From positions 65,195,620 to 65,259,619 of the forward strand of contig CM043956.1 of assembly GCA_014529385.2 (NCBI GenBank): a DNA stretch of 64,000 nt, in the 5' to 3' direction. Of this stretch, positions 1 to 12,800 are shown one piece after another; position 1 is the first letter of the stretch; each line of letters opens with the position of its first letter. Under the pieces are notes generated by a model that did not search any database, had not been told where the DNA came from, and saw only the letters and a list, made by a program, of their open reading frames with translations. Made by a program: the position numbers and the translations under genes. This DNA comes from Adiantum capillus-veneris (taxonomy: Eukaryota > Streptophyta > Polypodiopsida > Polypodiales > Pteridaceae).

Positions 1-2170
1 TAAGATCTGTTATATATTTTTCCATGTTTTGTTAGCTTCGGATCTCTTGTACCTTGGGGTTTAGATAAAAACCTCCGTGCCTTCACCCCACCGATGGATG
101 GTTTGCATGGGACATCCTTCTCAGCAGTTGATCTCTTTTCATCCCGCTGGATTTTCACATTGCCACCATGAAGCCCCATATCGGACAGTACCATTTCTAA
201 GCACTGCAGGGCTACTTGTCGTTTTGCCGAGTTCTTAATCTTCCAAGCAAACCTGATGTATAAGTAGACCAATTTCTCCACAATTCTACAAAGGGCATGC
301 ATTGTACAAATGTGGACATTCACAAGTGGTATTTTCAAAACCGGTCGAAAAGCAGGATCCTCAATGTGACGTGTTGGAGCTTTTCTCCACCACTTTGGGT
401 CTATGACCTTTCCAGGCTCCATGCAGAACAAACACGGCAACTTTGCCATTGCACCCATTCCACAATTATACATGCACTTTAATGTTTTGAGGTCACCTGC
501 AAGATGCCACTGAACTTGAAAGTCTCCCCTTCCATCTAGACGTAGTACCTCTCCCTGGTTAGTCTGTCGATCAATCACCTCCGGAATATTAGCTCGATGG
601 AACACCCAATATAGATTCTCATGATCTTCTTTCTTTACCTGCAACACAAAATAAATGAGACTTAAGTAGATGTGAACATTTGAGCTTACCTGAGAATCTC
701 ACTTACCTCAAACGCACCAAGCCACCATATGTTAGATTCTGATTGAACACTAAAATATAAAGGATCATCACTAGGACACTTTGAGAGTGCTCTATTCATT
801 AAAGTAATAGTAACACGCTCTAGCTTTTTCTCTTTAACAAGCTCACACTCATCCAGTTTTAACACAAAATGTAATACCCCTCGTGACTCTTCAAATGTGA
901 TGTTGTAAAACTCCACCATTCTCTTCTGTAATATCCGCAGGTCCATAAAAATATTATTGAACTCATCATATGCCATGTTTGCTCCATGGCCACTGTAAGT
1001 TGCTTTAATATGAAAGGGCTGTCCAAGATAGTCTCCCTGTGCCTCGTTAAGCTGAAGCCTCTCTTTCCAAACACTTGAGGCTGATGGTAGAAGTTTGGAT
1101 TTTATACCCTTCTTAACAAAGATGGATGAGACTGACTTTTGGATAGCCGAATATCCTCTTTTGCTTACACCAAGTGAATCAAGTGTGCCTTGTATCTCTT
1201 TTGTAGGCACTGAGTTCTCTGAAATAAAGCGGTCCACTACATTTCGTTGTAGGACCTTAAATGTCTTGTCATGTACTATATCTGCTGCCAGGCTTCTACT
1301 TATAAGTGGCTTCAATCTCTTTCCTATATTGGCTTTGGGGTCAATGTTTTCCTTGTCATGATAGATTGAATCTCTACATGAAGACAATGCATAAGTAAAT
1401 AACAGGAAATTTGCTTCGCTAACACTATTTAGGCACATGAAAACAATGCATAACAAAAAAAAACAAAAAGATTACTTAACTAAGACAATGTAGCCAACCA
1501 AGAAGCATCAACTTAATGCTCGGATTCTTTTCTTGAGACCTCCTGATGCAACCTGCAATGTTTCAAGATTGCGCAATTTCTTCTTTCGGATACGACCACC
1601 CAAGATGGTGTCCTTCATTTGACAACTTCACACCTTTCCTTTCAGTTCTTGTACCTCTGTTTTATGTTGAAAAATGGTAACCTCATCTGTAGAATGTAAA
1701 TGTGAAAGGCGAACAATCTCACATTGTTGAGCTTGGAGAATGCTCTTGTAAGTTTCAGCTTCTCTTGTAAGAGATTTACAATAACCTAGAAGGCTCTTTT
1801 CTCCATCACCAGCAAAGGTCAATAAGCTTGTAGGATTGACAAACGGTGGGGATGCATTAGTCATTGGATTCTTAGGGTAGAGAGAGCCTCTCGTCCAGAT
1901 ATCTATGTGTTTAGCTCCCTGAGCTCTGAGCGTGTCTATGGAAGCGGGAGGTATATGTGTGTTTGTTTTACTGCGCTTAATCAATGGTTGGTACTCATTG
2001 TCCAACTAAATGTGAAGGTGATATTTGGCTCGTTTCTGGGTAACATTTGTTCCATTTGAGGAGTGCGCCATTAGCCAAATGTGCAGGTTTAATGGAAAGT
2101 GAATAGCGACTGCGCCTTCGTCCCTCCATGTTAGCCTCACTCCCTCCATATTGACGAGGTTCATTCAATG
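1..2170 (-). CDS. Uncharacterised intron-containing gene, 3' end beyond the window
   Basis: I do not recognise this gene. Reading leftwards, exons 1553-2005, 707-1373 and 1-638 join in frame across GT-AG introns at 1374-1552 (179 bp) and 639-706 (68 bp); the last exon is open to the window edge. Visible features are a Q/E-rich coiled-coil-like stretch near 1640-1760, a D in the hydrophobic run FVLKLDECEL, the segment HLAGDLKTLKCMYNCG, a C-x2-C pair (LPCLFC), and VNVHICTMHALCRIVEKL. This layout (D, then GDxK, CxxC, then a conserved H) resembles a large group of uncharacterised, probably transposase-derived proteins that I know from animals and plants; that link is inference. Near the 5' end there is an in-frame TGA at about 1629, and the frame appears to shift near 2005, upstream of which the reading starts MEGRRRSRYSLS. 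The locus may therefore be a recent pseudogene, or the true start lies elsewhere. Confidence 0.5.
639..706 (-). other. Intron of the uncharacterised gene
   Basis: The minus strand reads GAG|GTAAGTG at 706 and TTGTGTTGCAG|GTAAAG at 639. Removing these 68 bases keeps the frame open on both sides, which argues for a once-functional spliced gene rather than a retro-copy. Confidence 0.65.
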
Positions 2171-2364
2171 CAACTGAAAAGAGGATTATCCCTCAATCAC
2201 TACGAACGAATGTTCAGAAGAGTAAGGAATCTACTTAAAGTACACTTTTTGAACTTTTACTATGAAAGACCCAGCTCTATTATTTGCCATTTTTTTTAGA
2301 GAGAGAGTGCAAAAAATACATTTTCTTAGAAGGCCCTCCAAATGACCTCCGAAATTCCCTAATG

Positions 2365-2560
2365 TATCAATCATATCAAGCCAAACCTCAAGTCTTGGAT
2401 CATGGATATTTGTCGAGTGATCATGTAGCTCACTGGAAGCCAAACCAATAACAAGAGGGTTGAGACAAGACCATGAGGCTTATCAATCATATCAAGCCAA
2501 ACCTCAAGGCATGGCTCATGGATATTTGTCGAGTGATCATGTAGCTCACTGGAAGCCAAA
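2365..2560. repeat. Two 80-bp direct repeats with 36-bp spacer
   Basis: Copies at 2365-2444 and 2481-2560 share nearly all bases, including TGTCGAGTGATCATGTAGCT. They lie between the left-edge gene and the first gag sequence, in a stretch (2180-2570) where I see no gene. Near-identity suggests a recent local duplication. Confidence 0.85.
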
Positions 2561-2576
2561 TGAATCAACTAAAATG

Positions 2577-5500
2577 TAGGAGTTTGAAAGAGCAAAAACG
2601 GAAATTGCTCGAGACTTGGAGGAGAAGCATTCTCTAATCAACAAACCCAATGTGAGGTTCATCAAAACCAATGAAGCCACGAGAGTTCTAATGGATTACA
2701 CGTATGATGGCCTTTATAGTTACCTATTGGGGATCAAAACAACTTCTATAGGTGTTTAAATTCCATCATTGAAGAGTTGACAGACCATAAGAACCTCTAT
2801 GCCTTCACACACAAAGATGACCAGGGAGTGCAAGTTTTAATGGCAGATAAGTATGGAAGAGAGTACAAACTTGTTGATCCAATTGACTTAGAGAGATACA
2901 TATACAAGGGTACTCCGATTCCTACTCACATTGGGCCAAAGCGCATATCAAAGGGGATTCCACCAAGATTTGCTCCAAGACGAGAAGAAGGAACGAGGGA
3001 TGTCTTTGTGAGAGACCCCAGCATGCTAAGATACATGGTTGAACCAGAACCAATGAGACCATATCAATTGGCCAAATGTGTCAAGAATAAGTATGATGGG
3101 TTAAGGGATCCATACGTACATGCATCCTTGTTCAAACAAGTGTTAAGAGCCGAACAACTATTTTATTTTCATACACAGTATGAGGGATTTGGCTTAACCT
3201 TGGAAGGGATAGCATTGAATCGGTTCCAACCGTTGGATAAAAATGCCTTCTCAAACGATGAACAACTGTTGCAAGAATTTGTTGTGGAGTTCTCTAAAAG
3301 GGGAATCAAGCATAACAAAGTGTCCCAAATCTATGCATTCAAGCAAAAAGAAGATGAGAGAGTGAAGGAAGCATTGCTACGCTTCAAACAATATATAGAG
3401 AGATGTCCGGAACGCGAGTTACCATAGGATGAAAGATTATCAATTCTCTTCATAGAGGGTTTGAAAAATGAAACTCTCAAGAAATATTTGCACTTAAAAG
3501 GATGTACTTCTTTTGAACAAGTCACGAGAAAAGCGTTATACCTAGTCGACAAAGTAGGTTAGTTTGAGCTCCTGAATCCAATAGTGCTCTGGCTTTGATT
3601 TGGTTGGTTCCTACTTTGCATTCAATGATGGGTTCTTCTTTGTCATTATCCATTTCTGTCATACTGACTGCGTTTATTCGTATTGCTCCTTCATTGCGCT
3701 GTTTCTGACGCAGTAGTCTTCTTTTCTCCATTCTTTCCTTCGCCTCGGCTTGCGCTTCCTCCACAATCTTTTTCTTTTTCTGGACACGCAGCTTTTCTTG
3801 ATGTATTTTGAGAAGCATGTCTTGGGTTAGCGGCAAAAGATACTTTTTCACTCTGCATCCACTAATCCAATTGGGCATTTCTTCTCCGTCTAATGTAGCA
3901 AGCTTGACGGCTCCACTTGGTGATAGATCTTTAATCACCAGAGGTCCCATCCCTCGCTTTTTAAGCTTCTTAGCATGCTATTTCAGAGTGTAAACTAGGA
4001 CATAGTCCCCAACCTTAAACTCTTTAGTCCGCACATGCTTATCAAAAAATTCCTTTTTTCGCCTTTTTTGAGCGTAGATAGAAGCTACTGCTTTTAGGCG
4101 AAGCTCGTCTAGCTTTTCCAGGTCATCTATTCTATCAGAAAGCTTGTGCCCTGTCCACTCTAGATCCTTAGCCACCCTTAAGGTTGAAATCAAGAATTCT
4201 ATTGGTAGGATAGCATTTAGCCCAAAAACCATGTTATATGGGGTCGTTCCTATTGATGTTTTATATGCTACCCTATATGCCCATAATGTTGAATGCAACT
4301 TCTGGTCCCAGTCAGTTCTCGACTCAGATACAATCTTCGTAAGGACCGTGCATATGGTTTTGTTTGTTGCTTCAGCTTGTCCGTTTGCTTGTGGATGATA
4401 CGGGGCTGATTTCCTATGGATTACCATGAATTCATCTAGAAGGATCTCTATCACTTCATTTATAAAATGTGTGCCTCGATCACTCACTCGTAAAGCCTAT
4501 GGCGAGGAAATTGGTGATACAAAGATCACTATGGATAATTCTCCTTTAGCATCTAGTGAAACCAACACAAGGCAAGTGATTATGTCTCAATTAATGACCA
4601 ACCTAGATGAGCTAGCAGTGCAAGTAGCACAACGAATAAAATGGTGTGCCATTGAGCAAAAATGGACCAATCATGAGATGAGTGAGTGCTGCTATAATCA
4701 AACCTACACAAGGGGGATACTATTTGGACATCAAATAGAAAAACAAATGCCATTACCAAATCATCCATTATTTCAAAATAGGGTTGTATCAAGGGCTTTA
4801 TAAGGAGCTGAGGTATCACAACCTAGGCTAGGGAAAGAACCTATGAGAAAACTCTATTCATTGAATGAGGACACTCTGATGTTTATAGCCAATCAAGAGC
4901 GTAGACTAGAGACCGTTATGGCTAAGCAAGAACAACCATCAATTGTGCCACCAGTGACTCAACATGATGGACCATGCTACAAGTGTGGAGGTAATCATTG
5001 GGCCAAGAATTGTTCTCGTGTAGAGATAATTGGATATTGTGTGGAGTGTGCCATTACACACGTTGTTCCTAATTGTCCAAAACACCCTAACAAACAGGGG
5101 AAAACAACAATGAATGTTGTGGGAGTGTTACCTTCTCCAAGTGGATCAGAGGCAGAACCCAAAATTCCTGTGAAGGTAGTGACTAGAGACCAAGCAAGAG
5201 AAAATGCTGAGGACCAAGCTAATGAGGAGAAAGATCAACAACCCAAACAAGGGGAAACAACTAGTGTGTCAGTGAGGACTGGGAGAAAATCCTGGAAAGC
5301 CAAAAGAGATAGAATTAAAGCAAAAACAATCACAAATCAAACTACACTACAAACAGAATTACAAGAGACAAAGGAGCAGTTGAAACATGAACGGGAAAAC
5401 AAAACGGTGGTGAGCGATAAGAAACCAAGGAAGGCGTCTTCTGGAGGATCTGTATTGGTAGACAAAGTCCTAGATCCATTAGATGCTGCACTGGAAGCAT

Positions 5501-5987
5501 ATGAGGCTAGATTGAAACCCAACCAAACCCTAGAGCAACGAGGGATGAAATATCCTCATGCTGAGGTAGAGACTGAGAGGTCGAAAATGTGTAAGGAATT
5601 GGTAAAAACTGTACAGGCAATGATGGAGCCTGAAGCACCAATTCCACCTCCAGGAACAAGACAAAAAAGTGTTGGATTTGAAATGCCTAAGGCAAAGGCT
5701 GTTGAAACATTAACTCAAAGAAACATGAGCTAGAATCACAAAAGGATGTGCAAGCAAAGACTGCAACACAAGAAACCAACAACCTAGAAATTCAACTAGA
5801 TGATCAAGTAGTGGCCAACACCACTAATGATGCAAGGTCTAGATCACAATTTATGGCACCTATCCCAGAGATAGATGAGCCATGGCCAAATGAATTGTGG
5901 GAAGCAATTAGAAGTGCAAAAGATGGAAGTGCGACTTTCCAATCTGTACCCATAACTGAGGTCAATACAAGGCATGAAGTCTATTAG
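2577..5987 (+). pseudogene. G1 gag region (fossil)
   Basis: The gag core reads RPYQLAKCVKNKYDG, then FHTQYEGFGLTLEG and FKQYIERCPEREL, each with a close counterpart in G2 (RPSQVAKCMPKKYGG and so on). After the interrupting fragment come two CX2CX3HX4C-type knuckles, CYKCGGNHWAKNC and CVECAITHVVPNC, near 4975-5075, then a basic, E/K-rich coiled-coil-like stretch with SGGSVLVDKV near 5440. Gag packages element RNA in virus-like particles. The copy is broken. Confidence 0.8.
3555..4497 (-). mobile_element. Reversed Ty3/gypsy fragment: integrase C-terminal half plus downstream protease-like domain (fossil)
   Basis: The minus strand encodes an integrase core end (SDRGTHFINEV, YHPQANGQAEATNK, LWAYRVAYKTSIGTTPYNMV) and the basic C-terminal domain (KVGDYVLVYTLK, then VKLATLDGEEMPNWI), followed by a K/E/Q-rich segment and IKARALLDSGAQTNLL, a retropepsin-like active-site motif. 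The piece has no LTRs and interrupts G1 gag in reverse orientation, so it probably came from rearrangement rather than from a normal insertion. A protease-like domain downstream of integrase is an unusual order. Broken fragment. Confidence 0.8.
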
Positions 5988-6053
5988 GGAGACATTCAAT
6001 CTCTAAATGGAGATGCAGGGACGGAAGTTTCAACTGAAAGAAAACTAGAGTCC

Positions 6054-7337
6054 TTGAAGACCTTACCCTCATACATAGGAGAACATGAGGCAGACTCAGA
6101 GACTAGAGTGGTGCCATCTCAGAGGAAAGCCATATCCAAGATGATGGATACAAAGAGTATGCAAGAGTTGATGTCAGCTCCAATACAATGCACGATTACT
6201 CTATCTGAACTGCTTAAGATTAGACCACATGTATGGGATGAAGTAGGCAACAATTTGGGGAAGATGGGATTAAAGATACCTCTTCAAGATCTACCCTCAA
6301 ATGAACAATCAAACAAAACTCAACAAGAAAGTGCAAACGCTAAACCTATGCCAATAAACAAGGTGGGGGAATATTGCGAAGGAGAAGAAGGAAACACCAC
6401 CTTACATGTGGAATACAAAGGAGTTAAAACATTGGCTATACTTGATAGTGGGGCTGGAGTAGCCATAGCCACAAAAGACATTTGGGAAAAATGGGGTAGA
6501 CCAGCGCTTAGGAAAACTAGAATTAAGCTACAACTTGCAGATGGATACACAGAAAAAGCTCTGGGTATCCTAGAGCAAATTATTGTGACTTCTTGTGGAA
6601 TTGAATATGAACATACATTTGCAATAGTAGATTTTGGAAAAGGGAACAATTTTGATATCATTTTAGGAAGACCTTTCATGTGTCAACTTAAGATGGTTCA
6701 AGATTGGGGCTATGACTATATCTACTTGAGACATAAAAAGATCACAACAAAAATAAGCATAAAAGACCATAGCTATAGAGATGTGAATAGAACTCCTTTA
6801 GAAGAAATTGATTCTACTATAGTCAATGGGAAAGAGATACCTGCGTGGCTACAAACCAAACAAGAACTTTGGATGTGTGGTGCTTCGAAGTGTGGAAGCT
6901 CAGTGAAGGAGGATTGCATCCTAGAAAGATCAATGAACGATGAAGCTTACATACTGGAATCCTTTCCAGAGCAATTATTTAAGCCATTTGGATGGACTCA
7001 AATATTGGCAACCTTGGATGTGTGTGTAAATGACCTAACTCCAACCAAGTTTTGTAATGAAGAAGGCTACGACCTAGTTTCATGCTTTATGTTGAAAGTG
7101 TTGAAGGAAGCTAATGAAGTTTGTGAGTGTGAAAGCAGAAAAAGTGAGACAGATAGCTACATCCTGGAGCATGAGACAAAATTTAAAACGAAGGAAGCAG
7201 AGCAACCACAAGAATATGTCATGATTGACATACTTGAAGAAACAACAAAAGATGTTTCAAAGAAGCCGACTCCAGAAAAAGTGCATATGAAAGTAGATGA
7301 AGGAGAAAATCTTCCAAGTTCAACGGCAAATCTTTAA
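6054..7337 (+). pseudogene. G1 aspartic protease region (fossil)
   Basis: The protease core is at about 6360-6720: a leading segment NKVGEYCEGEEGNTTL, the active-site loop LAILDSGAGVAIATK, the flap region LQLADGYTEKALG and the closing ILGRPFM. These match G2 at 34550-34870 almost residue for residue. Upstream, CTITLSELLKIRPHVW is a block shared with G2. The domain is followed by an acidic region with no recognised fold where G2 continues towards reverse transcriptase. The family's protease cuts its own polyprotein. Confidence 0.8.
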
Positions 7338-7361
7338 CAAACGCAAGATCAAAAGAAGAAC

Positions 7362-7742
7362 ATGGACAAGGAAGAAGATGGACTATCTCCTACGATGATC
7401 AAATTCAAGTTATGCGGACACACAGGGCTCAAGGTTACATGTTCGGCCGCAATAGATCCAGAAGCAACAAAGAATCTAATGACTTATGGAACGTGGATCA
7501 TGATGGGAAAGCCACCAATCAATGAGATAGAAGAAACAGTTTACACAAGTTCAAAAATGCCGATTCCTAGCTTTGGAGTGGCAGAAGCTGTACTCAAATT
7601 GAGTACCGGGGAGTATAAAGATGCTTTCCACATAATCAACTCCCATCATATCAAAGAGAGTCTGCAGCTGACAGAAAGCTGGAGGAACATCTTCTTTCGA
7701 CAACTCAAAAGCTTCAACAACAACAACGGTAAGACTTCGTGA
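7362..7742 (+). pseudogene. G1 second retropepsin-like domain (fossil)
   Basis: This 126-residue stretch has the retropepsin layout: a beta-strand start IKFKLCGHTGLKV, a degenerate active-site region around IDPEATKNLM, a flap-like VYTSSKMPIPSFGVAEA, and a final strand YKDAFHIINS. A comparable domain with a clearer D-S-G motif follows integrase in the reversed fragment at 3555-4497. I infer that in this family a second protease-like domain normally lies downstream of integrase, and that G1 lost the polymerase block in between. An alternative is an unrelated accessory protein. Confidence 0.5.
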
Positions 7743-7782
7743 AGCTTCTCAAATCCATGTAGAGAAGAAATCGCCAACCATC

Positions 7783-9088
7783 GTGGAAAAAGGTAAAGCA
7801 AAGGTAAACATTGAAGTATATCAACCTCGCCAGACGACTTTACCCTTCAAGGAGCTTCTATCAAATTTCCCACGAAGCCTCTACATCAAGAGCCACACCA
7901 TCAACAATGCAATGGAAACCAAAGCAAAAAGTCTATCAACCAAAGTTTCCATCACAAAAAAGCATCCAAAAGAAGCCAAAGAATGTCAACCAAGTGTTGG
8001 TATCCAAAGAGCACATCAAAGTCAAAGACCCAGTTTGGATACATGAAACACAGGTTCAACCACAACAACAAAAGGTGATAGGGTGGGTAGCATCAAATGA
8101 GTCAATCATTGCTCAAAGCTAATTCGAAGGAGACATTAATGTTTGGGCCAAAAAGCATAAAGTAACAGCCTGGATGTACTCACCTCAAGAAAGAAGTTCT
8201 ACAATGAGCGAGCCAAGCTATCAACAAAATAAAAACAACTCAATCAAGAGAAAGAACAACAAAAAAGGACAGAAGAAAAGAAATTCCAAGAAAGCAACAC
8301 AACAATTATGGGTACCAACGTCAAACTTCAACGAAGCTACCCAACACAAACAGATGCAGTAGCGGACGGTTCCCGTCAAGCTACTTGAAGCACAAGGATT
8401 CTATGAAGGTAACACCCAAATATGGTTACCCAAAGTAGTTGCTCAACCTAGAGCCACTAAGACCAACCAAGTAGCAAAGGACCCCACACAACAACAACAA
8501 AGAGCCAATGGAGACTAAGCACAACCAAGGGAGAAACAACCTCAAAATGGATCCCTCGTCTTCTACTACAAAAGCAAGGCTTTTACAATGGTAATAGCCA
8601 AGTATGGATACAAAAGCCTAGTGTCCCATCAGGTCAAGGGAGCAACTCATGAAGCAAGAACAAAGTGGGTTCCAAAACCACTGTTGAAAACTCAGGCTCC
8701 TCACAAAGAAGAAAAAGTAAAGGTACAACAATGCGGCCTCCTTACGGAACATCCCATGCAACAAAAGAAGCTAGAGGAGTCGAAGTATGCCAACTTACTT
8801 GAAAAGATGGTGGCATCCAAAGACCAACACAATGATAGAGGCCGTAATCTCAAGAACTTATGGCATTGGGTCTCAAGCCATGAACAGGTAAGTCCAAGTC
8901 GCCATTAAAAATACATGGCATAAAAGTCAAGAGTCGGGCAGCTGAGCCACTAAATGAGCAAGGCATTAGTCCCAAAGCTTCAAGTAATATTCTCTGTGGT
9001 CTAAGAGTCTTAGCTATTCTAGGTACTGCTCAAGGTGGAGGAGTTGAGCATATTTATGTTGTGTTGCTCATGCTGGTATAGGTGAGCA
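7783..9088 (+). other. G1 Q/K/S-rich 3' region, first part
   Basis: This A- and CAA-rich stretch gives only short overlapping open frames rich in Q, K, S and P (for example near 7811-8122 and 8588-8908), with the motif KVTCSA-type domains absent. No known fold is visible. It continues beyond the C1 insertion at 14688. It may be a decayed accessory ORF or the long non-coding tail of the element. Confidence 0.5.
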
Positions 9089-9093
9089 TAAGA

Positions 9094-9828
9094 TGTTAGG
9101 AAATAAGACATAGCTAAATAGATAATTGAGTAGATTACTTAATGGAGAGAGACGGATTTATATACACGAGATTATAGAGTAGAGAGAGAGAGAGAGAGAG
9201 AGTACACATGATATACGTGGTTCACCCAATGTGGGCTACGTCCACGGGAAAGCAGCCACTCAATGGCTTTAGTACTTCAAAACAAGAAGTAGCTTACAAA
9301 GGGATTATACCCTTAATGGAGCTCCCGCCTTGCTTCACTCTCACCACCTCACACTCACCTTGTTGCATCAACTTCACACTATGAAATGTGTGTAGAAATG
9401 GCCTCCTTTTATAGGCCAAAAGGGCTGCCCTCTCTTATGAGAGAGCCATGTGTAGCCGCCCTTGTGCAAATAAGTCCAAATCGGACCCTCCAATCCGCCC
9501 ATGTGTGGCCGCCCTTGAGAAGAAAAGTCTGCTTTTGAATTCGGCCACCGGCCACCGGCCAACCGACCGGTTGTTTTCCGACCACTTTCCGGCCGCCGTC
9601 CGGCCATAATATTCCCGTGAAAAAGAATATTCTGGCGAAAAAAAAAGTCTCGGGGGCCTCCGCCCCCGAGGCCTTTAAAGTTGCCCCTGATTCTTTTCCG
9701 TGAAAATTTTGGTTTCCGGTGAGTGATTTTTCTTCACGCACGATGGCTTCTCCTCATAATGGGGGCCTTACAAATGTGCGCTTTTACCACAAAAAATTAC
9801 AAGGGTAAATCAGGCTCCATACTTAACA
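9094..9828 (-). repeat. C1 LTR (3' LTR, left copy)
   Basis: 735 bp, bounded by TG...CA, with a short AG run at 9181-9202 and GC-rich CCGGCCA motifs near 9545. The polypurine tract AAGTGGGAGAT (minus strand) lies just to its right at 9829-9839. Confidence 0.95.
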
Positions 9829-9888
9829 ATCTCCCACTTGGAGACTGATCTCCAAACCAAACCTGTGACTGCTTTCCATTCTGGCTTC

Positions 9889-12800
9889 TTATCCTTGAAT
9901 GCCGATTGAAGATGAGCAAAAGCTCAACTTCTCCTTGTTGACCACCTTTGTAAACATGTCTGCAGGATTTTCACTTGTATGTACCTTTCCTAGCTTTAGT
10001 TGTCCCTCTTCCAAAAGAGTGCGTATGAAGTGATATCTCACCTCAATGTGCTTTGTCCTTGAATGAAAGGCTGAGTTCTTCGCAAGATGGATAGCGCTTT
10101 GGCTATCACTGTACAAGACACAATTGTCTTGTTTGAATCCAAGCTCTTCTAAGAATCTGTGAAGCCACAGAATTTCTTTGCTTGCCTCCGTCATTGCGAC
10201 ATACTCTGCTTCCGTGGTAGAAAGTGAAACCACTTTCTGCAGCTTTCAAGCCCAGCTTACTGCTGTGCCTCCAACCGTGAACACATAGCCAGTAGTTCTC
10301 CTTCGAGTATCTTTGTCACCTGCCATATCTGCATCAGCATACCCTTCTAGAAAAATATCAGTTCCTCCAAAATACAAAGCATTTGTTGTTGTCCCTTTTA
10401 GATACCTAAGTATCCACTTCACAGCTTGCCAATGCTCTTTACCTGGGTTGTCCATGAACCTACTCACAACTCCCACTGCATGTGCATTGTCTGGCCTTGT
10501 CCAGACCATAGCATACATTAGAGAACCTACCGCTGCAGCATATGGAACTTTAGACATATAGGCTATCTCCTCTTGTGTCTTTGGGAACATATCCTTCGTT
10601 AGTTTAAAATGACCAGCCAAAGGTGTAGAAACTGGTTTTGTATTTTGCATTGCAAACCTTTCTAGTACCTTCTTGATGTAATCTTCTTGAGATAGCTTTA
10701 TTGTCTTCTTCGTCCTGTCCCTTGATATTTTCATACCAAGTATCCTCTTTGCAACACCTAAATCTTTCATTGAAAAAGATTTGGACAGCTCCTCTTTTAG
10801 GTCTTTGATGTCCTGTATGTTAGCACTTGCAATCAACATGTCATCAACATACAACATTAGGATGATGAATTTCCCATCTCCCAAATTCTCAGTGTAGACG
10901 CAGTGATCCGAGTTGCATCTTGTGAATCCATGATCCAACATCCATCGATCAAACTTCAAGTACCATTGTCTTGATGCTTGCTTTAAACCATACAAGCTCT
11001 TCTTTAATCTGCAAACCATTTTCTCCTTACCTTTTACTTCATACCCCTTTGGTTGAAGCATGTAGATTTCCTCCTCTAAGTCACCGTGAGGGAATGCCGT
11101 ATTTACATCCATTTGCTCGAGATTTAGATCATGAGCAGCCACAAGTCTTAAGAAAAGCCTAATTGAGTTCATTTTTACAACAGGAGAAAATATTTCATTG
11201 AAGTCAATACCTTTCTTTTGAGAAAAACCTTTTACCACAAGCCTAGACTTGTACCTTTTCTTCCCACCTTCTTCTTCCTTTAGCTTGTACACCCATTTGT
11301 TTTGAAGTTCCTGCTTACCTTTAGGCAACTCAACCAACTCCCATGTTTGGTTGCGATGTAGTGAGTCCATCTCCACTTGCATGCTCTTCGTCCATTCTTC
11401 TTTGGATTCATGTTGCATAGCTTCTTCATATGATTCCGGCTCTCCAGAATCTGAGATCAAGAGATGGTTGAAGGAAGGAACAAACCTTTCTGGAGGTCTA
11501 CTTGCTCTTGTAGATCTTCGGGGAATAGGTTGAGGCTCCTCATTTGGTTGACGTTGTTGCACATTGTCACCATTTGCAGTCCTTGAGTCTTCACCATCCT
11601 CAAGATCCATGTACTCATCACCTGTTTCTTTTGTTTGTTTTCTTTCCAAGTAATCTTTGTACATATTTTGTTCGTTAAAAATTACATCCCTACTCCTTAA
11701 GATTTTACCATCTTCAGGATTCCATAGGCGATACCCAAAGTCTCCTTCTCCATAGCCAATGAAGAAACACTTTTTGGACTTTGCATCTAACTTTGATCTT
11801 AGGCTTCCATCTATGTGCATGAAAGCCTCACACCCAAACACTTTGAGAAATGCATAATTCACCGGTTTACCTGTCCATGCCTCTTCTGAAACTCCCCCAT
11901 CCAATGCCGTTGAGGGGGACCGATTGATTAAGTACACAGACGTACTTATAGCTTCCGTCCAAAGCTCAAGCGGTAGGCCTGCATGTAGCCGCATGCTTCG
12001 TGCTCGTTCCATGATTGTCCTGTTCATCCTTTCCGAAATCCCATTTTGTTGAGGTGTCCTTGGGGTTGTCCTTTGCCTCTGAATGCCATTGCTAGCACAA
12101 AAGCTTTCAAAAGCTTGGCTGCAATATTCGCCTCCATTGTCGGATCTGAGGCATTTAACCTTGGTACCTGTTTCATTCTCCACAAAGGCTTTCCACCTTT
12201 GAAATATGGAAAATACATCGGATTTATTCTTCATGACATAAACCCATATTTTTCTAGTCGCATCGTCTATGAATGTTACATAGTACAATGAGCCCCCAAG
12301 TGATGGTGTACTTGCATGACCCCAAACATCAGAATGAACCAACTCAAGTTTTTTATTTTTTCTTTCATTTCCTGATTTTTGAAATTTTACCCTCTTTTGT
12401 TTACCATAAACACAATCTTCACAGAACTCTAAGTCCACTTCTTTCAAACCTGGTAGAAGCTTCTTTGTTTGAAGGATTTGCATTCCTTTGGCACTCATAT
12501 GCCCAAGTCGGTAGTGCCACACCGCATTGTCAACTTCTGTAGTTGCTGCACAAGCTGAAGGTTGCGTGCTAATAGTACACAAGTAAAGTGCACCGACTTT
12601 TTCACCCTTGGCAACCACCAAAGATCCCTTTGAGATCTTCCACCGTTTGTTTCCGAATGCAATGTTGTGACCTTCATCGTCCAATTGTCCTGTAGAGATC
12701 AATTTTTTGCAAAGAGAAGGAACATGCCTAACATCTTTAAGCTTCCATTCATTTCCGTTAGCAGTTTTGACAGAAATTGTACCTTTTCCGACAATCTCAC

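Noticed and set aside
1095-1361. Plus-strand open frame of 88 residues
   Set aside because: It is the antisense shadow of the spliced minus-strand gene, which has better motifs and splice sites.
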